Shown here: positions 1-12,408 of the stretch, one piece after another | Layout: each line of letters starts with the position of its first letter | Numbering within the stretch: position 1 is the stretch's first letter | Origin: Lasiosphaeris hirsuta | Lineage: Eukaryota > Ascomycota > Sordariomycetes > Sordariales > Lasiosphaeriaceae | Assembly (NCBI GenBank): GCA_030549175.1 | Contig: JAUKUA010000003.1 | Location: forward strand, 4,650,001 to 4,714,000 | Direction: 5' to 3' | Length of the DNA: 64,000 nt | Translations under genes and position numbers: made by a program | The notes under the pieces: generated by a model | Database searches by the model: none | Told to the model about the DNA's origin: nothing | Seen by the model: only the letters and a program-made list of their open reading frames with translations

Positions 1-222
1 GCAATCCCAGACACCGGCCTAAATAGCATACAAAAGTGACACGCAAAGCTGCAGCAAACACAGGCGAGTGATAAGTGAGCACACGCAACCGCCAATTCCA
101 TAATCAATCCCATCGCGGCCTCCCTAACCCCCAACATCGGCCCACAGGACAACTAGGTATCTAACTTCTAATCCAAACGATACAACAAAACACACTGCCT
201 TGAAGCAAAAAGCCTACTCCTA
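1..222. other. 3' flank of OSH3-like gene
   Basis: This is downstream sequence of the minus-strand oxysterol-binding protein gene. I see no reading frame, RNA gene or repeat in it. It probably holds the 3' untranslated region. Confidence 0.5.
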
Positions 223-3200
223 CTACGCATCAAAAATATCCACAATCCCACCCCATCCACCCCTCGCACGTTCCTCCCAATACCCCTCCTTCCCGCCCTT
301 CAATCGCCACACCTCCTCGGTCGCCCCTGGTTGGCCCCCCTGACTCCCCTCCGTGCCGCCCTCAACCTTGACGAACCACTTAGGCCTGTGCTCCTCTCCG
401 TTCTCCTCCATCTCTCTCCTCCTGACCCTCTGTGCCTCTTCGAGTCGCACCTTCCAGTCCTCAGCCCCGTCCAAATCACCCTCCTCGGCCAGCCGCTGGT
501 CGGGTCTCAGTCGGGTGTCCGTCGGCGGGAGCTTCCCCTTTTCCAGGGGAGTAACCTCGTTCAACGCTGCAGCAAATGTCGTCATGCCGTATGTGCTCGC
601 AGCATTTTCAACCAGACTGCCGACCTTCCAAATCTCATCCCCGCTTGGCATCGCGCGGAGGCCCCCGGTCCAAGTGCCTGTCAGCGACACGCCGGCATGT
701 CCACCGTCGGGGCCGTATATCTCAACTTGGACATCTTCGCCGCGACCGCCAAACACGCCCTTGGATCGGAACTCGATGGCCGCCTTGGCGCCTGTTGTTT
801 CGTTGGTTACATGCATGGTCCCGACCGGCTCGACGTACTTTTCGCCCATGACAACGTTACGTAGAAACATGGTCGCGATGGTCCAACTGTAAAGCTCGTC
901 GCCAGCGCCGTCGGGGAGCCGCAAGCTGACACGCACACGGCCTTCGGTCATGAGTTCGGCGCTCTTGCCCCAAAACTTTTGTGTTGGTGCCGGAGACTGC
1001 GCAAAGGACCATGACGCACTATCGGCTTGCATGGCTAATCGCACGGGACGGTGGCATACCTTTTCGACCAGCAGCCGGAAGCCTCCCGGAACCTCGGCTT
1101 CGGACCGCACCAACTCAAATGTCTCGCCGAGTAGCGGGTTGAAGGGTTTGCGGATGGCGCGCTCCTTGGCGCGGCCGTTGCTGAACTGCGAGATGGCGAA
1201 TGCCGTCACGTACACAAGCCGGTCCCTGGCCTGGAGTTGCTTTGCCGCTTTGTCGAGAAGGTCCGCATACTCGAGCTGCTCTGAAACGCGCTGGAGGAGC
1301 GATGTCGGTTCGTTGGCCGACACAGGCATACTGATAGTGCTAAGGTCCTTGCCAACATTTTTGCGGACAAACGCAATGAGACTGGGAGGGGGCACCTTTG
1401 CTCGGGGGATTGTCTTGCGCCTGGGAACAGGTTCTGTGATTGGAAGGGGTGTTAGGGACTTTGGTTTCACGGGGAAGAGGTTGCCGGTGCCATCCAACGT
1501 GTATGCAAAGTCCTCTTCGTCCTCAACTGATGAAACCGAAGAGGATTCGTGGATATCAACCTCCTCGGCATCAGAAGCCGCCGTGTCCTCTTCGCTCTGG
1601 TGATTGATTATCATGAGCTGGTTTTGAGATGCTTCTGCTTCCCCGGCTTCGGCGTCGAAGAACTCTTCCGTCGTCGAAGTAGACTCGTAGCTACGCCTCG
1701 GCGCGGCGGGTATAGAAGAGGGTAGCCGCCTGCGCTTGCTGGTAGCGAGAAGGTTGGAAAACTCAACGACTACCGAGTCGAGATCGCTCAACAGCGCTGT
1801 GCAGTGATCATACGCGTTGCGCTCTCCCTGAAGGTTACCATACCTTTTCCTTCCGCCGTTTGGCAGTGCTGCTGTGGCTGTAGTCGGTGTGGGCACAGCT
1901 AGTGTGGAACCTAAGGCGCTCTGGAAGGCCTGTGGTGTGAGCGGCGATGAGGCGCTCGCCTTGCGCTTCCAGAAGGGCCTCTTTTCGGATTGTGTGGGGA
2001 AGTAGCCGTCTGAATCCTCAGCTAGGGCGAGAGTTCCTGGCGAGAGGAGTGAATTGTGGCTGTTTGTTTGTTTCTGGGCTGCCATATCCTTGACTAGTCG
2101 CCGCAGGGCATCTCTGCTTCCTACTATTCTGCTGACCAGCGTCTCTACTTGCTTCCACTCCCTGTCCTCTTCGTGTCGCGTGTTTGGCACACTTGCGACG
2201 CCCTGGGGCATGCGTGCTGTCTCCGGGATCGGCTCATTGATCAGTGTTTCCAAGCCTCGAGCAATCCGGCTGGCACGTTCGAGCGCGCGGGCCCATTCGT
2301 TGAACTCTTTAGCATTAGAAGCCTTGAGATGCCAGACCTCAGCCCCCGAGTCAATGGTGATCTCTCGTCGCCTCTCATCGGCCGCGACGGCGGCTAAGCT
2401 TAGTGGGATGGCCCCTCTCAGGGCCGACGAGCTGCGGTTGTGATAATATGACAACGTGCAGGTCGTGTAGTCGAGAGAAAAGAAGCGTCGCGCGTAGCCC
2501 TGTCCCTTTTTCCGTCTCCTCTTCAGTAGTGTGCCTACGTGGTAGGAATTTGCGCTTGCCCCCTCGCTCCTTCCTGATGTTGACAACCCCCGACCTCCGG
2601 CTTGATGGCTGTGCAGACTGTCGAATGAGTCGGAGGCAACATCTCCTAAACGTGGACTGTTGTGTTTCCCCAAGCTCGTTCTGCTAGAGCTGGCGTTGGG
2701 GCCGGCCTGCATGTTGGGTAGGTGGCGGGCGGTTTGCGGCGGCGCGCCGGTTGGGTAAGTCAGGAGGACGAAGGTAGCTGTTTTGGACGTTTGCTTCGAG
2801 AATGTGTTGTCAAATACCAGGCCGAACATGCCGCCGCTGGTAACGTCGTAGGTACCCGTGGAGACCTTGTCGGCCTCGCATTTTCCGTGCCATTTTATAG
2901 GTATAAACCCCTTCTTAGCGAGTTGATCTTGGGCTGTGCTGGCGTCCCTCTTCGCGAAGAGGCCTACCTTGGGGTCGGCAACACCCTCGGTTTGCTGGTC
3001 AAGTGCCGTCGCCTCGTCGGGTTGAGATGCGAGGGTGGTGCCGCCGGTTCCTGGGTGTTTGACAATAGCAAAATTTCTGCAGTGCTGAAGTCAATGCGTG
3101 TTTACTTGGATGTCGCGTTCCGCGGGCAGTGGCTTACATGGACTTTTTGTGAGGCTGGACGCTCCACGAGATGGTGTGGCCCGCTTCGACCTTGACCCAT

Positions 3201-3320
3201 CGCACGATGTAGGACTGTGTTTCTGTTCGTCAGCGGCCATTCGCGACGTGCAGTTCGTGCCTTGTACGCGGGTGGTCGGCATACCTTGCTGTGGATTTCG
3301 AGCTGCTCAATGCCTGCCAT
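223..3320 (-). CDS. OSH3: Oxysterol-binding protein, Osh3 type (GOLD-PH-FFAT-ORD)
   Basis: This is a lipid-transfer protein expected at ER-plasma membrane contact sites, where Osh3 proteins handle PI4P. Three exons, 3320..3285, 3214..3138 and 3076..223, give 988 residues; the introns (70 and 61 nt) have GT..AG ends and keep frame. The N-terminus (about 1-155) is a GOLD-like domain, with SYIVRWVKVEAG and later VLLTYPTG. A PH domain lies at about 216-310, a FFAT-like VAP-binding motif EEFFDAEAGE at about 508-517, and the oxysterol-binding domain at about 600-955 with KPFNPLLGETFE near 681. The family fingerprint EQVSHHPP appears as EKVCHRPV near 709, so the second histidine is arginine. The start at 3320 is chosen because the GOLD domain is incomplete if translation begins at the internal Met at 2829. 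The length fits yeast Osh3. A minus-strand gene, it ends at the left edge of the window. Confidence 0.93.
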
Positions 3321-4192
3321 GGCCGGCTATGTTTTGCGCCCGTAAGGAGTGGGTGTCTCCAGTGCTGAGTACAGGTGAAGTCTGGGGTTGCGGCGTCGCG
3401 AATGGAGAGGGAGAAAAAAAGAGTTTATGGTGCGCAGGGATGATCCAGATGCTGCTGAAAGTCCATTGCCGGTGCCTTGACCTGTTTGGCTGACTGGCTT
3501 TTGCAGAAGACGGAACAAGGAGTCGGCTGGAGCGTCGGTCGGTGCGTGGTTGGTAGCCTTTGGGACAGGTGGAGATGTGGTTGACGTAGCGGGAGCAGGC
3601 GAGCTTCGTCAGCACAGGCAGCTCCCGGCCATCCAGCCATCCAGCTATCTACGGCTCTTCGAATCAGCCCTACGGATCGGCCCAATGGTGCTTAGCCATT
3701 GGATGCATCGGTGCAGGGGCGCATGCCGTTCTGCCTTAACCTCCTTGTCAGCTTTGCCTCTGTGCGATCGTGCAGCTTCGAAAACAAAACCCCAAACAGG
3801 AACGACTTCAAACAACCAAAATCAGAGACTTTAAGCTCTGTGACAATCATCGCCACTGAAGGTTCACAGTTGTGGCCAGATTTCCATATGGGACTTCAAA
3901 CAGTCACTTCATTGCCTAAAATAAAAATAAAAATCAAAGGAAAATTGAGATACCAAAGTCCATGGTTCCCACCAGGTGTAGGTTAAGTGTGTGAACGGCG
4001 GTTGAGCAACGAGCGCAACAACTTTATTCATTACTTTGACTTGAGAACAATGGTTATTTATTCAGAAACAGATTCCCACGAAATTGGGTTTTCTTTGCCA
4101 TCTGCATCTTGGCCGCCCAAAAGCTACGTCTTACTACCTCAGCGATAGACACCACCCTACGCATCAAAACGCGTCACCAAACCACTCGCATC
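3321..4192. other. Intergenic, OSH3 promoter side
   Basis: This spacer of about 870 bases lies between the OSH3-like start and the SAR1 pseudogene. Several short overlapping frames exist on both strands, but none shows a family resemblance or a splice structure. It should contain the OSH3 promoter and 5' leader. Confidence 0.5.
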
Positions 4193-4679
4193 ATGTTCCT
4201 CTGGAACTAGGTCCATGACAACCTCATCTACTTGGGTTTGATGAGGAAACACTACAAACCCCTCTTCCTTGGCCTCGACAACACCGGGAAGTCCACCCTC
4301 TTCGTCGCCATGGCCCCTACAGTGCACCCCATGTCGCAAAAACTGCTGATTGGCAACTCGCGGTACGCTACGTTCGATGTCGGCGGCCACCAGCAGGCGC
4401 GGCGGCTGTGGAAGGGCTACTTCCCTGACGCCAGCGGCGTCGCCTTCATCGTCGACGCCGCCGACCCGCAGCGTTTCGGCGAGGCGCGAGCCGAACTGGA
4501 CGCGCTCTCCATGGAAGGGCTGGCCAACGTGCCATTTGTGGTGCTGGGGAACAAGATTGACCACCCGGACGCCGTGGGGCATGGAGACGCACTCGAGGCC
4601 TGTCCACGTCGTCATGTGCTCCATCGTCATGAGGTCAGGGTGTGGTGAGGCGCTCAAATGGCTGATTGACCTGGTCTGA
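4193..4679 (+). pseudogene. SAR1: Broken intronless copy of SAR1 GTPase
   Basis: The translation follows Sar1, the small GTPase that recruits COPII to the ER. Recognisable parts are the N-terminus (MFLWN, then a stop, then LGLMRKH), the P-loop GLDNTGKST, the effector stretch PTVHP, the switch II segment [13 protein letters not shown], the guanine motif GNKIDHP, and a C-terminus [17 protein letters not shown]. It cannot encode Sar1. Codon 6, usually Trp, is TAG at 4208-4210. About eight residues are missing between the P-loop and PTVHP. A larger deletion after [10 protein letters not shown] (near 4590) removes about 25 residues and shifts the frame, so the C-terminus is read in another frame up to TGA at 4677-4679. 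No introns interrupt it, whereas fungal SAR1 genes usually have several, which suggests a retrocopy. No poly-A remnant is visible. The stop fits a TpG to TpA change of the RIP type. Confidence 0.85.
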
Positions 4680-5452
4680 GTCCTCCAGGGAAGAGCACAT
4701 AACTTGAACATACAACATACGACACACTGCATCGGGTGCGTCGGTAAGCTGGCATGCCGCGTGGTTCCGGAATGTGAGTAAGAGTACCCTGATTGCTGGT
4801 CAGCTACACCGGCATCTTCGGCCGGCGGCTACGGAGAGAGAATAATCAGAAAACTCCATCGGCGGCGAACGAGAGAAGCCAAAATGAAAATGCGGGCGTC
4901 TTGACAGGAGAAGAGTTATCTGCGCTCGCGAATTGAATTTCGTTAGGAAGGAAACTAGAGGCGCGAAAATACCATATAGTGCCTATCGCGGGCAGCGAAT
5001 TAGCTTTGCCCCCATGCAGGTTCAACGCAGGAATACGACGTCCAACACGCGGCTTCAAGTTCAGCGTGAATGCTTTTGTGCCCGTGGATAGATTATCAGC
5101 AAGCTAGAATAGAGAACACAAGTTCAAGAATAAATCAAAATATCCATAACATGGGATGCGTGCTATTATGTAGAGTCTGAGCCTCGCCCTCGGAGCGCAT
5201 TTTGTTTTCTCTTTCTCTAAAAAAAAAAAAAAAAGAAAAAAAAAGGGACTTTATCGACTCGCTCCCTGGAGCCGTGTACTGGCTATGAGTCTGGTGAGAC
5301 TCGACCGTACCACAGAGGATGGATGATGCCAGTGTGCCATCCCCGCCTGTCCTTACCAATCCACCAGTCCACCAATTCGCCCGCATTCCGTATCATACTG
5401 TTACATTCAGTCCATAATAACAAACTCATCCCTCGTCCTTCGCTTGACTACC
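4680..5452. other. Intergenic, 3' side of SPT6
   Basis: This spacer lies between the SAR1 pseudogene and the SPT6 stop codon. It contains an A-rich tract at about 5220-5245 and otherwise no supported feature. The part next to 5452 is likely the SPT6 3' untranslated region. Confidence 0.5.
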
Positions 5453-8400
5453 CTATCGCCCACCCGACTGCATCTTCAGCATCTCGCTCTGGTACCGGAG
5501 CTTGAAGCCGTTGCAAAGTGCTCTCGTGTCGGGGTACTGCGCCTTTAGAAGCTCGTACGCATGCGGTACCACCCGGACCATCCACGAAACCACCTTGGAT
5601 CCTGCGCTTGCCTTGAAGCACAGGTAAAAGTAGCCGGGGTGTTTCGAGTCGAGGCAGAACCCATACGTCGACCGGTTGGGGTTTGCGTCCACGTATGTTG
5701 TCAGCCACCTTTCTGTAGCACACTGTTAGCATCCCATTTCGATAAATAAATAAAAAACAGGGCACGGAGTATCCTTACCTAGATCTGCACGAGAACCTTT
5801 TTGGAACTTCTCATGCTGCATAAGCTCCTCAACCTTCTTGGCCATAGCTTTGACGTGGTCGACGATCAGCTCGTCAAGATCCGAGTAGTTGTACTTGCTA
5901 CCAACCCGAAGCACTTTGCCCACCGAGAACTCGTTCTCCTTCTGTAGCTCAAGTACATCAACGTGCTGATAGACGCCATCAGCAACCTTCCACGTCACCG
6001 CCAGGTGATCATTCCCCTTTGATGATGGCCGAATCACCACTTCTCCAAGGGGCTGCCCGCCCAGGTACTCCTCTGCCTGGGTACTGTTGAAGGGTTTGAA
6101 CAGCGGGTGCTTGATGACCCTCTGGGTGCGACCCGTCACCTTGTCCTTCTCCCGAAGCTCTTCCTTGTCCTGGTCCTCCTGTCTGTAATCCCACTGGCCG
6201 CGATCGTGGTCAAAGTGCTTCCGGTACGGCCGCCGCAACTCTTCCTCCCGCATGGAGAGCTTGCAAACAAGGTCCTTCCGGTTGAGGTCGATCAGCTTAG
6301 CCTGGATCGTCTGCCCAACTTGGAGCACTTCCTTGAGAGAGTGTCGCTGCGAGACCTCGTGAGACTCAATCCGGCCCTCAATGCCGTTATCCAGCTTGAC
6401 AATGGCAAAGTCGTCTTTGACCACACGGACGTTCACCGGGATAATCATGCCCTCGCAGAGAGAATCCCGAGTCTCGCCCGTGAACATGGTGAAGATTTGC
6501 TCCGCAACAAGTGTAGAAAAGTTCTTGCGTAGCTCTTCATACGGAACTTGTAGTTCCGCGCGGATTGTCTCCAGTGTGGCACGCTTGCGCTGTTGATACT
6601 CGCGCTCCAACTGTTCGGCATATTCCTCGAGAATAAGCTCATTGACCTTTTCTTGCTCGTCCTCCTTGAAGAGCTTGCGGACGATGGCGCCTGCGCCGTT
6701 CTCATCCGTCTCAGCCTTAACATCTTCCTCGTCAAGACCGAGAGCATCGGCCGCCACTTTCCTGGCCAAGTCATAGTCCTCGGGGTGAACACGCGTGTTG
6801 TCCAGTGGGTCCGAATCTGGACTCGTTGTGTCGTACTCGATAAACAAGAAACTTGCGCAATTATTCCACACACGAGGGCCAAGGACAGGAAGCTTGCGCC
6901 GCTCGGGATCACCCACAAGCTCATCGCGCGAGCTCACAACGCCGCCGTTGGCATTGATGCCCTTGATGAGAAGGGTTGCCTTTCTGGGCCCGAGACCAGC
7001 CACATAAGGCAGTAGGTGTGCCGTGTAGGGGTCTCCCATTGCCTCATTGATGTCTACACCCACGAGATTGACCATATCGACCATGGCAGTCTCAAGGTGC
7101 TTGTAAAGTTTGTCCTGTGGCAAGAACCGCTGGTAAGGGTGGATCGAAAGCGAGGTGACATCTTTGCCAAGAGCTGCGTATTCCTTCATTGGGTTCTGCA
7201 TGTATCTGGCCAAAGCAATGCAGTACCGAGTAAGAGGCATTAACGTCGGGTGCTCAGCAATGGCACGGGGGCTGTCTTGGTACAAGCGTGCCACCTCATC
7301 GTTGACGACAACAACCTCAAGCAAGTCACTGCGGTATTCGTTGGTCTCTGGATCATCGTACTCGGGGCCCATAAGACCCTTTTCGCTAATGAGACCCTCG
7401 ACATCCTTGATAAGCCGGTGCGTGTCAGCTGAGAAGCCGGAGATGCCAATGACATCGGGATTCCTCCGCCGGACCAGCTCAGTGAAGGCCTCACGCTGAT
7501 TTTCATCGCGGCTCAGATTCTGGAACTTTCCATGTTCGAGCACCCGCCCATCTTCTTCCACCCACGCCCAGCACACAGGATCCCGGTTTGGATCTCCCAT
7601 ACCGTTTGACAGGGTAAGCACGCGTGGCATGGTTCCTAGGATCATGCCCTTAGGTTTCAAAGGGGCTTGGTCAAGCCGCTTGAAGTACTCTTCGCGACAG
7701 GTCTTGAGAAGCTCTTCTTGGCAAGCTGTTCGGAGCGAGTCTTTGACACCCTTTGCTATCACCTTCTCCAACTTTGAGAATGCGACATCGAGCACTTTTT
7801 GACGCTCCGAATTCCAAGCATCCGCAAGGTCGCTGAAGTTGTCGGAAGCGAACTCAATGTACAGTTGTCGCCTGAATTCACGCTCGTTTTCCAGATTGAG
7901 CTGAACCTCGACGAGGCCTTCTTCCTCAGCTTTCATCATCTTCAGGAAGATCTCAGGTCGGACTGCTAGATCCCTGATAGTCTGGTTGACGAGATACTTG
8001 ATCTCGTAATAGGGGTGTGCCTCGTCAATCTTGCGCAGACCCTTCTCTGTCCGACGGCAGCTAACCCAGCCCATTTGGTAGAAGTTAATACGGAAATGCT
8101 TGCGCATCCGCGGACTGACGAATAGCTCCTCGGCGTACAACTGTCGAGCGGCGGAGATTATCTGGTCACCCGTCTGGAAGTCGCCGTCGGTCAGGCTATC
8201 AGCAAGATCCATCGGAAACTTGGTGTCATCATCTGATGACAACTTCTTGCCCTCGCGCAGAGCATTTTGAGCCAGGCGATCCGGTGAGATACCGAATGCA
8301 CGCACGAAATTATAAACCTTCGACTTTCGAATGCGCTCAAACAAGGCAGTCTTAGCTCCGGGCCGTTTGATCTCCTTGGAAGCACCGTTGCCCATGGCAG

Positions 8401-9889
8401 CAATATCCTTCAGCTGTGCTGAATACTGAAAATTAAGATAGTCCTGCAAATCTTGAAGCTCTTCCATTGTCGCAGCTTGACGAATCATGTCCTCAAGAAT
8501 GACATCTTGCACATCAGCGACAGCCTTGAGCTTCTCATACGACTTCTCTAGCGAGTTTCTCTTTTCAATCAAGGACCGGAACTTGATATCGAGATCCAGA
8601 ACGCGCCACAAATCATCTTGCGTGAGGAGTTTCTCGGCATCGACGGTGTACTCGGGCGCATCGGGATCATCACGATTGCTCTGCGTGCGGACCTTCTTGG
8701 CATGAATGAGGTAGTCTCTCCGGTGCTGGAAGACGTACGGGACCTCGACACCGTCGATGACAAAGAACTCCAGTACCTTTCCAATGGCCTTGTTGAATGG
8801 ACTGTGTAGATCCGCCGGCAGCTGCTTTTTGGGCCACATTAGGTTGGTGATCCATCTGGCTTCCTCCCTGAACTGATCCGCGGACATCTGTAAGTTCTTG
8901 AAAGGCTTGCGGTCGAGTTGGAAACGCTCCGGATCATCGTTGACACGAATTTCGTTATCCTCGTCCGTCAGAAGCTTCTCGGTAAGTTGCGAGGGTTCGA
9001 AAACATCCTTGAGCTCGATGGTCTGCTCTTCCCGTTCGCGCTCCTCCTCGTCTTCTTCGATCTGCAAGGCCCAGTCGTATTCCTCTCCGTTACCGAAGAT
9101 GGCTTCCATGTCATCAAGGGCATCTTTATCCAAGCCAGTGGTGTCAACGATCAGAGCCTTGTCTTTCGGGCGAGCAACCTCCAAGTCCTCCTGGCGCTGA
9201 ATACGTTCGTCATCGTCCTCCGGATAGTCGTCTTCAATAAAGTCGTCAAATTCGTCGGCTTGCGCTCGGTGGCTCGGGCGCCCGTATGGCCGCTCATCAC
9301 CCACATCGTCATCATCGTCTGAGAATATCTCTGCAAGACCAGGGCGCTCGTTGCGGCGGTCTTCGTCTCGGTGGCCGCGCTTCAGCCTTTTGAACTTGGT
9401 TTGCTGGAAGTGGCGGGCAAATTAGCGTGTGCATCACGACTGTCTAATCTTGATGACCAACCTGGGTCTGTGACTTTCGCTCCCACTCAGGAATGGCCTC
9501 GCCTATGAGGTCGAGATCCTCTTCGTCAAGCTGCTCTTCCTCTTCGCGTTCGGCACGACGGCGTTTCTTTTTCTTACGGCGCTCGCGCTCGTCTGCGTCG
9601 GCCTCGTCTTCTTCATCTTCGTCGACGATAAAGCCTTCTCGGATCTATAGGTGGACATTGCGTTAGCATATTCCGGGGCGCGCAGAGGGCGCGAACGACA
9701 TACTCTTCTTGCTTCCTCCTCGTCTTCATCGTCTTCCTCCTCCTCGCTGGAATCATCTACAGCGGCCTCCTTTGTCCTTCTGCGCTTGGGCGGTGCCTCG
9801 TCACCCTCTTCGCCATCAAATGACTCATCATCTTCCTCATCGTCAAGCTCGGCCTCGCCGTCAATCAGGTCTCGCATGCTGTTGCTCAT
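5453..9889 (-). CDS. SPT6: Transcription elongation factor Spt6
   Basis: Spt6 is a nuclear histone chaperone that travels with RNA polymerase II and restores nucleosomes behind it. Four exons (9889..9704, 9644..9462, 9403..5779, 5712..5453) separated by 58-66 nt introns give 1417 residues, close to yeast Spt6. The first about 240 residues are very acidic with basic patches ([28 protein letters not shown]). The helix-turn-helix, YqgF-like, HhH and DLD core follows ([10 protein letters not shown] lies in the HhH part). An S1 domain lies at about 1110-1185 ([11 protein letters not shown]), and tandem SH2 domains at about 1222-1320 ([11 protein letters not shown] carries the phosphate-binding Arg) and about 1332-1417 ([12 protein letters not shown]). 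The start at 9889 opens the conserved acidic N-terminus [14 protein letters not shown]. The final exon is needed to complete the second SH2 domain. The gene is divergent from the MAPKK gene. Confidence 0.97.
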
Positions 9890-12408
9890 AGTGAAGGCTA
9901 ATCTCGCGGGGTTGAGACGTGAGCTCAAGACACCCGCCCTTACGGAAATTTGGACCCCAGTTGAGGGCACGTTGTCGGGGAACTGCAGTAGCTGCGCAGA
10001 AATCGCAGAAATTGATGGAAGAGGGAGAAAGCAAGCGGGGGCGCGATGTCAGGAAGTTAACTTTATCAAAGAAAGGTGCACGCGAAAGCAGCCAGGCTGC
10101 TGAACGTCAAAGATCGGAATTTTTGGAGAAGGGCAGCACGTTCCCCATTGCGCCACGCGCCACAAACGCGTTCAGCCTCGCCAGTAGTCTGTCTAATGTC
10201 AACCAATAACCTAGTCTGTACGCCACTTTTTACCCTTACTACGCAGAGTAGCTCTGCTGTGCTAACTGAAGGCTGTTGCACCAACAATATCTTGATTCCA
10301 ACATTGTCTCCAGTCAACCAAATTCCAACCTCAGATTTGAGACCATCATTCAACAGTACCTTTGTTTTCAGCAATAAAATTAGTCATTGGCAAGACCTTG
10401 AGGATCCCACGAAACGGACTTGCCCCGAAGTTACCATCTCAGTCACCTCACTCCTTCTCTTCAGTGGTGAACATCCCCTCTGGGACTCAGCGACATTGAA
10501 GACGTAGATGTCTGGATATGCACAGCACCGGCACCGATATTCAAGGCGCTGTCCACCTTAAGTGGGGGTTATGCCTCCGATCCGCACTTTGGGTCCGGGG
10601 AATCCTAGGGATGGGCCTTGTGCCCGTGCAGACTAGAGCAAATTAGAAAAGCAATCAAGAAGTGTCCTTCAAGACATAAATTCGAGTCACGCACGCCACC
10701 CCTTAAGTTACACCAACCTGCCGTTTGGCCCTTCAGAGTCCATCTTGTGGGAATACATGGACTTGAGTGCGTGAGGCATCGACGGCGGCTATTCCGCCAA
10801 TAATAATCCTTCACAGTTCTTTGGGGTGCATATTGTCCTCCCTTTCAGTCCAGTTATTGGCGCGAGTAGCCCGGCCAGATATGGCCCCAGTACGGAAAAG
10901 GACCACTGTTCTTCCCACCGGCAACTCATTTACTCAGCCAAATTGCAAGTTCTTCATCCTTCGCGCTTGATTGTCGCACTCGACTAGTGGAAGGATGTGG
11001 GCTCGCAAACAGTTTTTGCTGCGGGAGGTCGCAGGTCGTCATGGCCAATCGACCAGCCGTTGGCGGTTCGTCGAATGACCAATCACAGCGACACGCCTCA
11101 CATGAGACACAGGCCCGTTTTGCCATTAGGTCGGTGCTTCAACAAAGAGCCTGGAGCGCGCTTGACGGCGTTCCTCCCCCCTCCCCCCCCATCCTTTAGG
11201 AGAGAGCTTGTGGGAAGAGGCGGGCGCCGTGTCCATCATTAGAATGAGCGCCCTGCGCTGCCGTGCGTTGACCAAGCAGCCGAATGTGTCCTTCTCTCAG
11301 AAGCGCCATGCTAAATTTCAAGGCTAGGACGGGAAGACTCCTGAAATTTCAAACTGGTTTTCGATGAGATGGTCTGGATTTGTAAACTCATGATCCCCGC
11401 CTCCAGGTCTGGCGATACTGTGTCAGTGCTTATTGTTCGTACTATGCTTGTGGCCCATCACGCCGCTGCCAAGAGCGTATACACTGGGACTCGCCGGACT
11501 GCAAGACTCCAGGTTTGAGATGAGATCCGGCTTTCCAAACAGGCAGGGTATGAGCTACTGGGTGTCAGCAAAGTTGCAGGCCATCGATGGGCGGTTGACG
11601 CCCAACACGCAATCCAATCTCGACCGGTTTTACGAAGGCGCTGGTCGCAAGCCCGACGAGACTAGGGCAGTGCCAACAAAGAAAACCCACTGTCTTGGCG
11701 GGACAGAACAGCCCTGTCCTTGCAGCAACCTTGCCCTTGCAATCAGGAGCACCCCTCCTTTGTGCTTCGTCTCTTCTGGCAGACGGCACCGACCTCCCAG
11801 GCTCTGGACCCCACATTGACTGACCACATCGGCGAGAACCTGTCCAGTAACCTCACACACCCCAAAATCCAGAGGCAATTCTCGCTTTTTCCGTCCATTA
11901 TTTCAGAGACTGCGTCGCATACTGCTGCTTCCGCCAAATCTGCAGTCGAGACCATTGTGCTTGCGACCCTGTACCGCTGTTGTCAGTGGACGCCGCGAGA
12001 CCTGTCGCTGATAAGAGACACACCTGCTTGCCCATCCAGCATTATCATTACCCGCTGCGGGTCGTCTGTCGCTTCGACTTTGCCATCGATCGAGGTCCGG
12101 ATCGACACCGCTCACCCAAAACTCGACCCAAGAGACCTCCACGACGACGCTCTCGGTAGACACCGACAAACCCGAGCACCGCTGATCTCGAACGGAGCTC
12201 GACGGCACTCTTCTTGAAGCCTGACACTTGCGCTGCCACACCCCTCACCACAGCGCCAACAGCCTCCGCCCCGCTGTTTTTCGCTCAGGAATGCGACCCA
12301 TCCTGCCGCTCAACAAGTAACACAGGAGATTCAGCAGGTCTTCGTCTATAATTACCGAGCGACGACCAACCTCGCCATCCGCCGTTTCCTCATCCCAATT
12401 CGCCCCCC
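9890..12408. other. Long divergent spacer between SPT6 and MAPKK gene
   Basis: At about 2.5 kb this spacer is long for the gene-dense half of the window. Short frames on both strands show no family resemblance. Two CCAAT boxes stand at 11045-11049 and 11089-11093, 44 bases apart on the same strand. The part nearest 12408 is pyrimidine-rich, as in fungal 5' leaders. It probably holds both promoters and a long MAPKK leader. Confidence 0.5.

Noticed and set aside
331..1603. Plus-strand open frames over the OSH3 coding region (for example 950-1603)
   Set aside because: They lie antisense to a conserved coding exon and show no family resemblance; they are by-products of codon bias.
10618..10820. 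Possible tRNA T-loop (TTCGAGTC) near 10683
   Set aside because: No matching acceptor, D-arm or anticodon stem can be folded around it.
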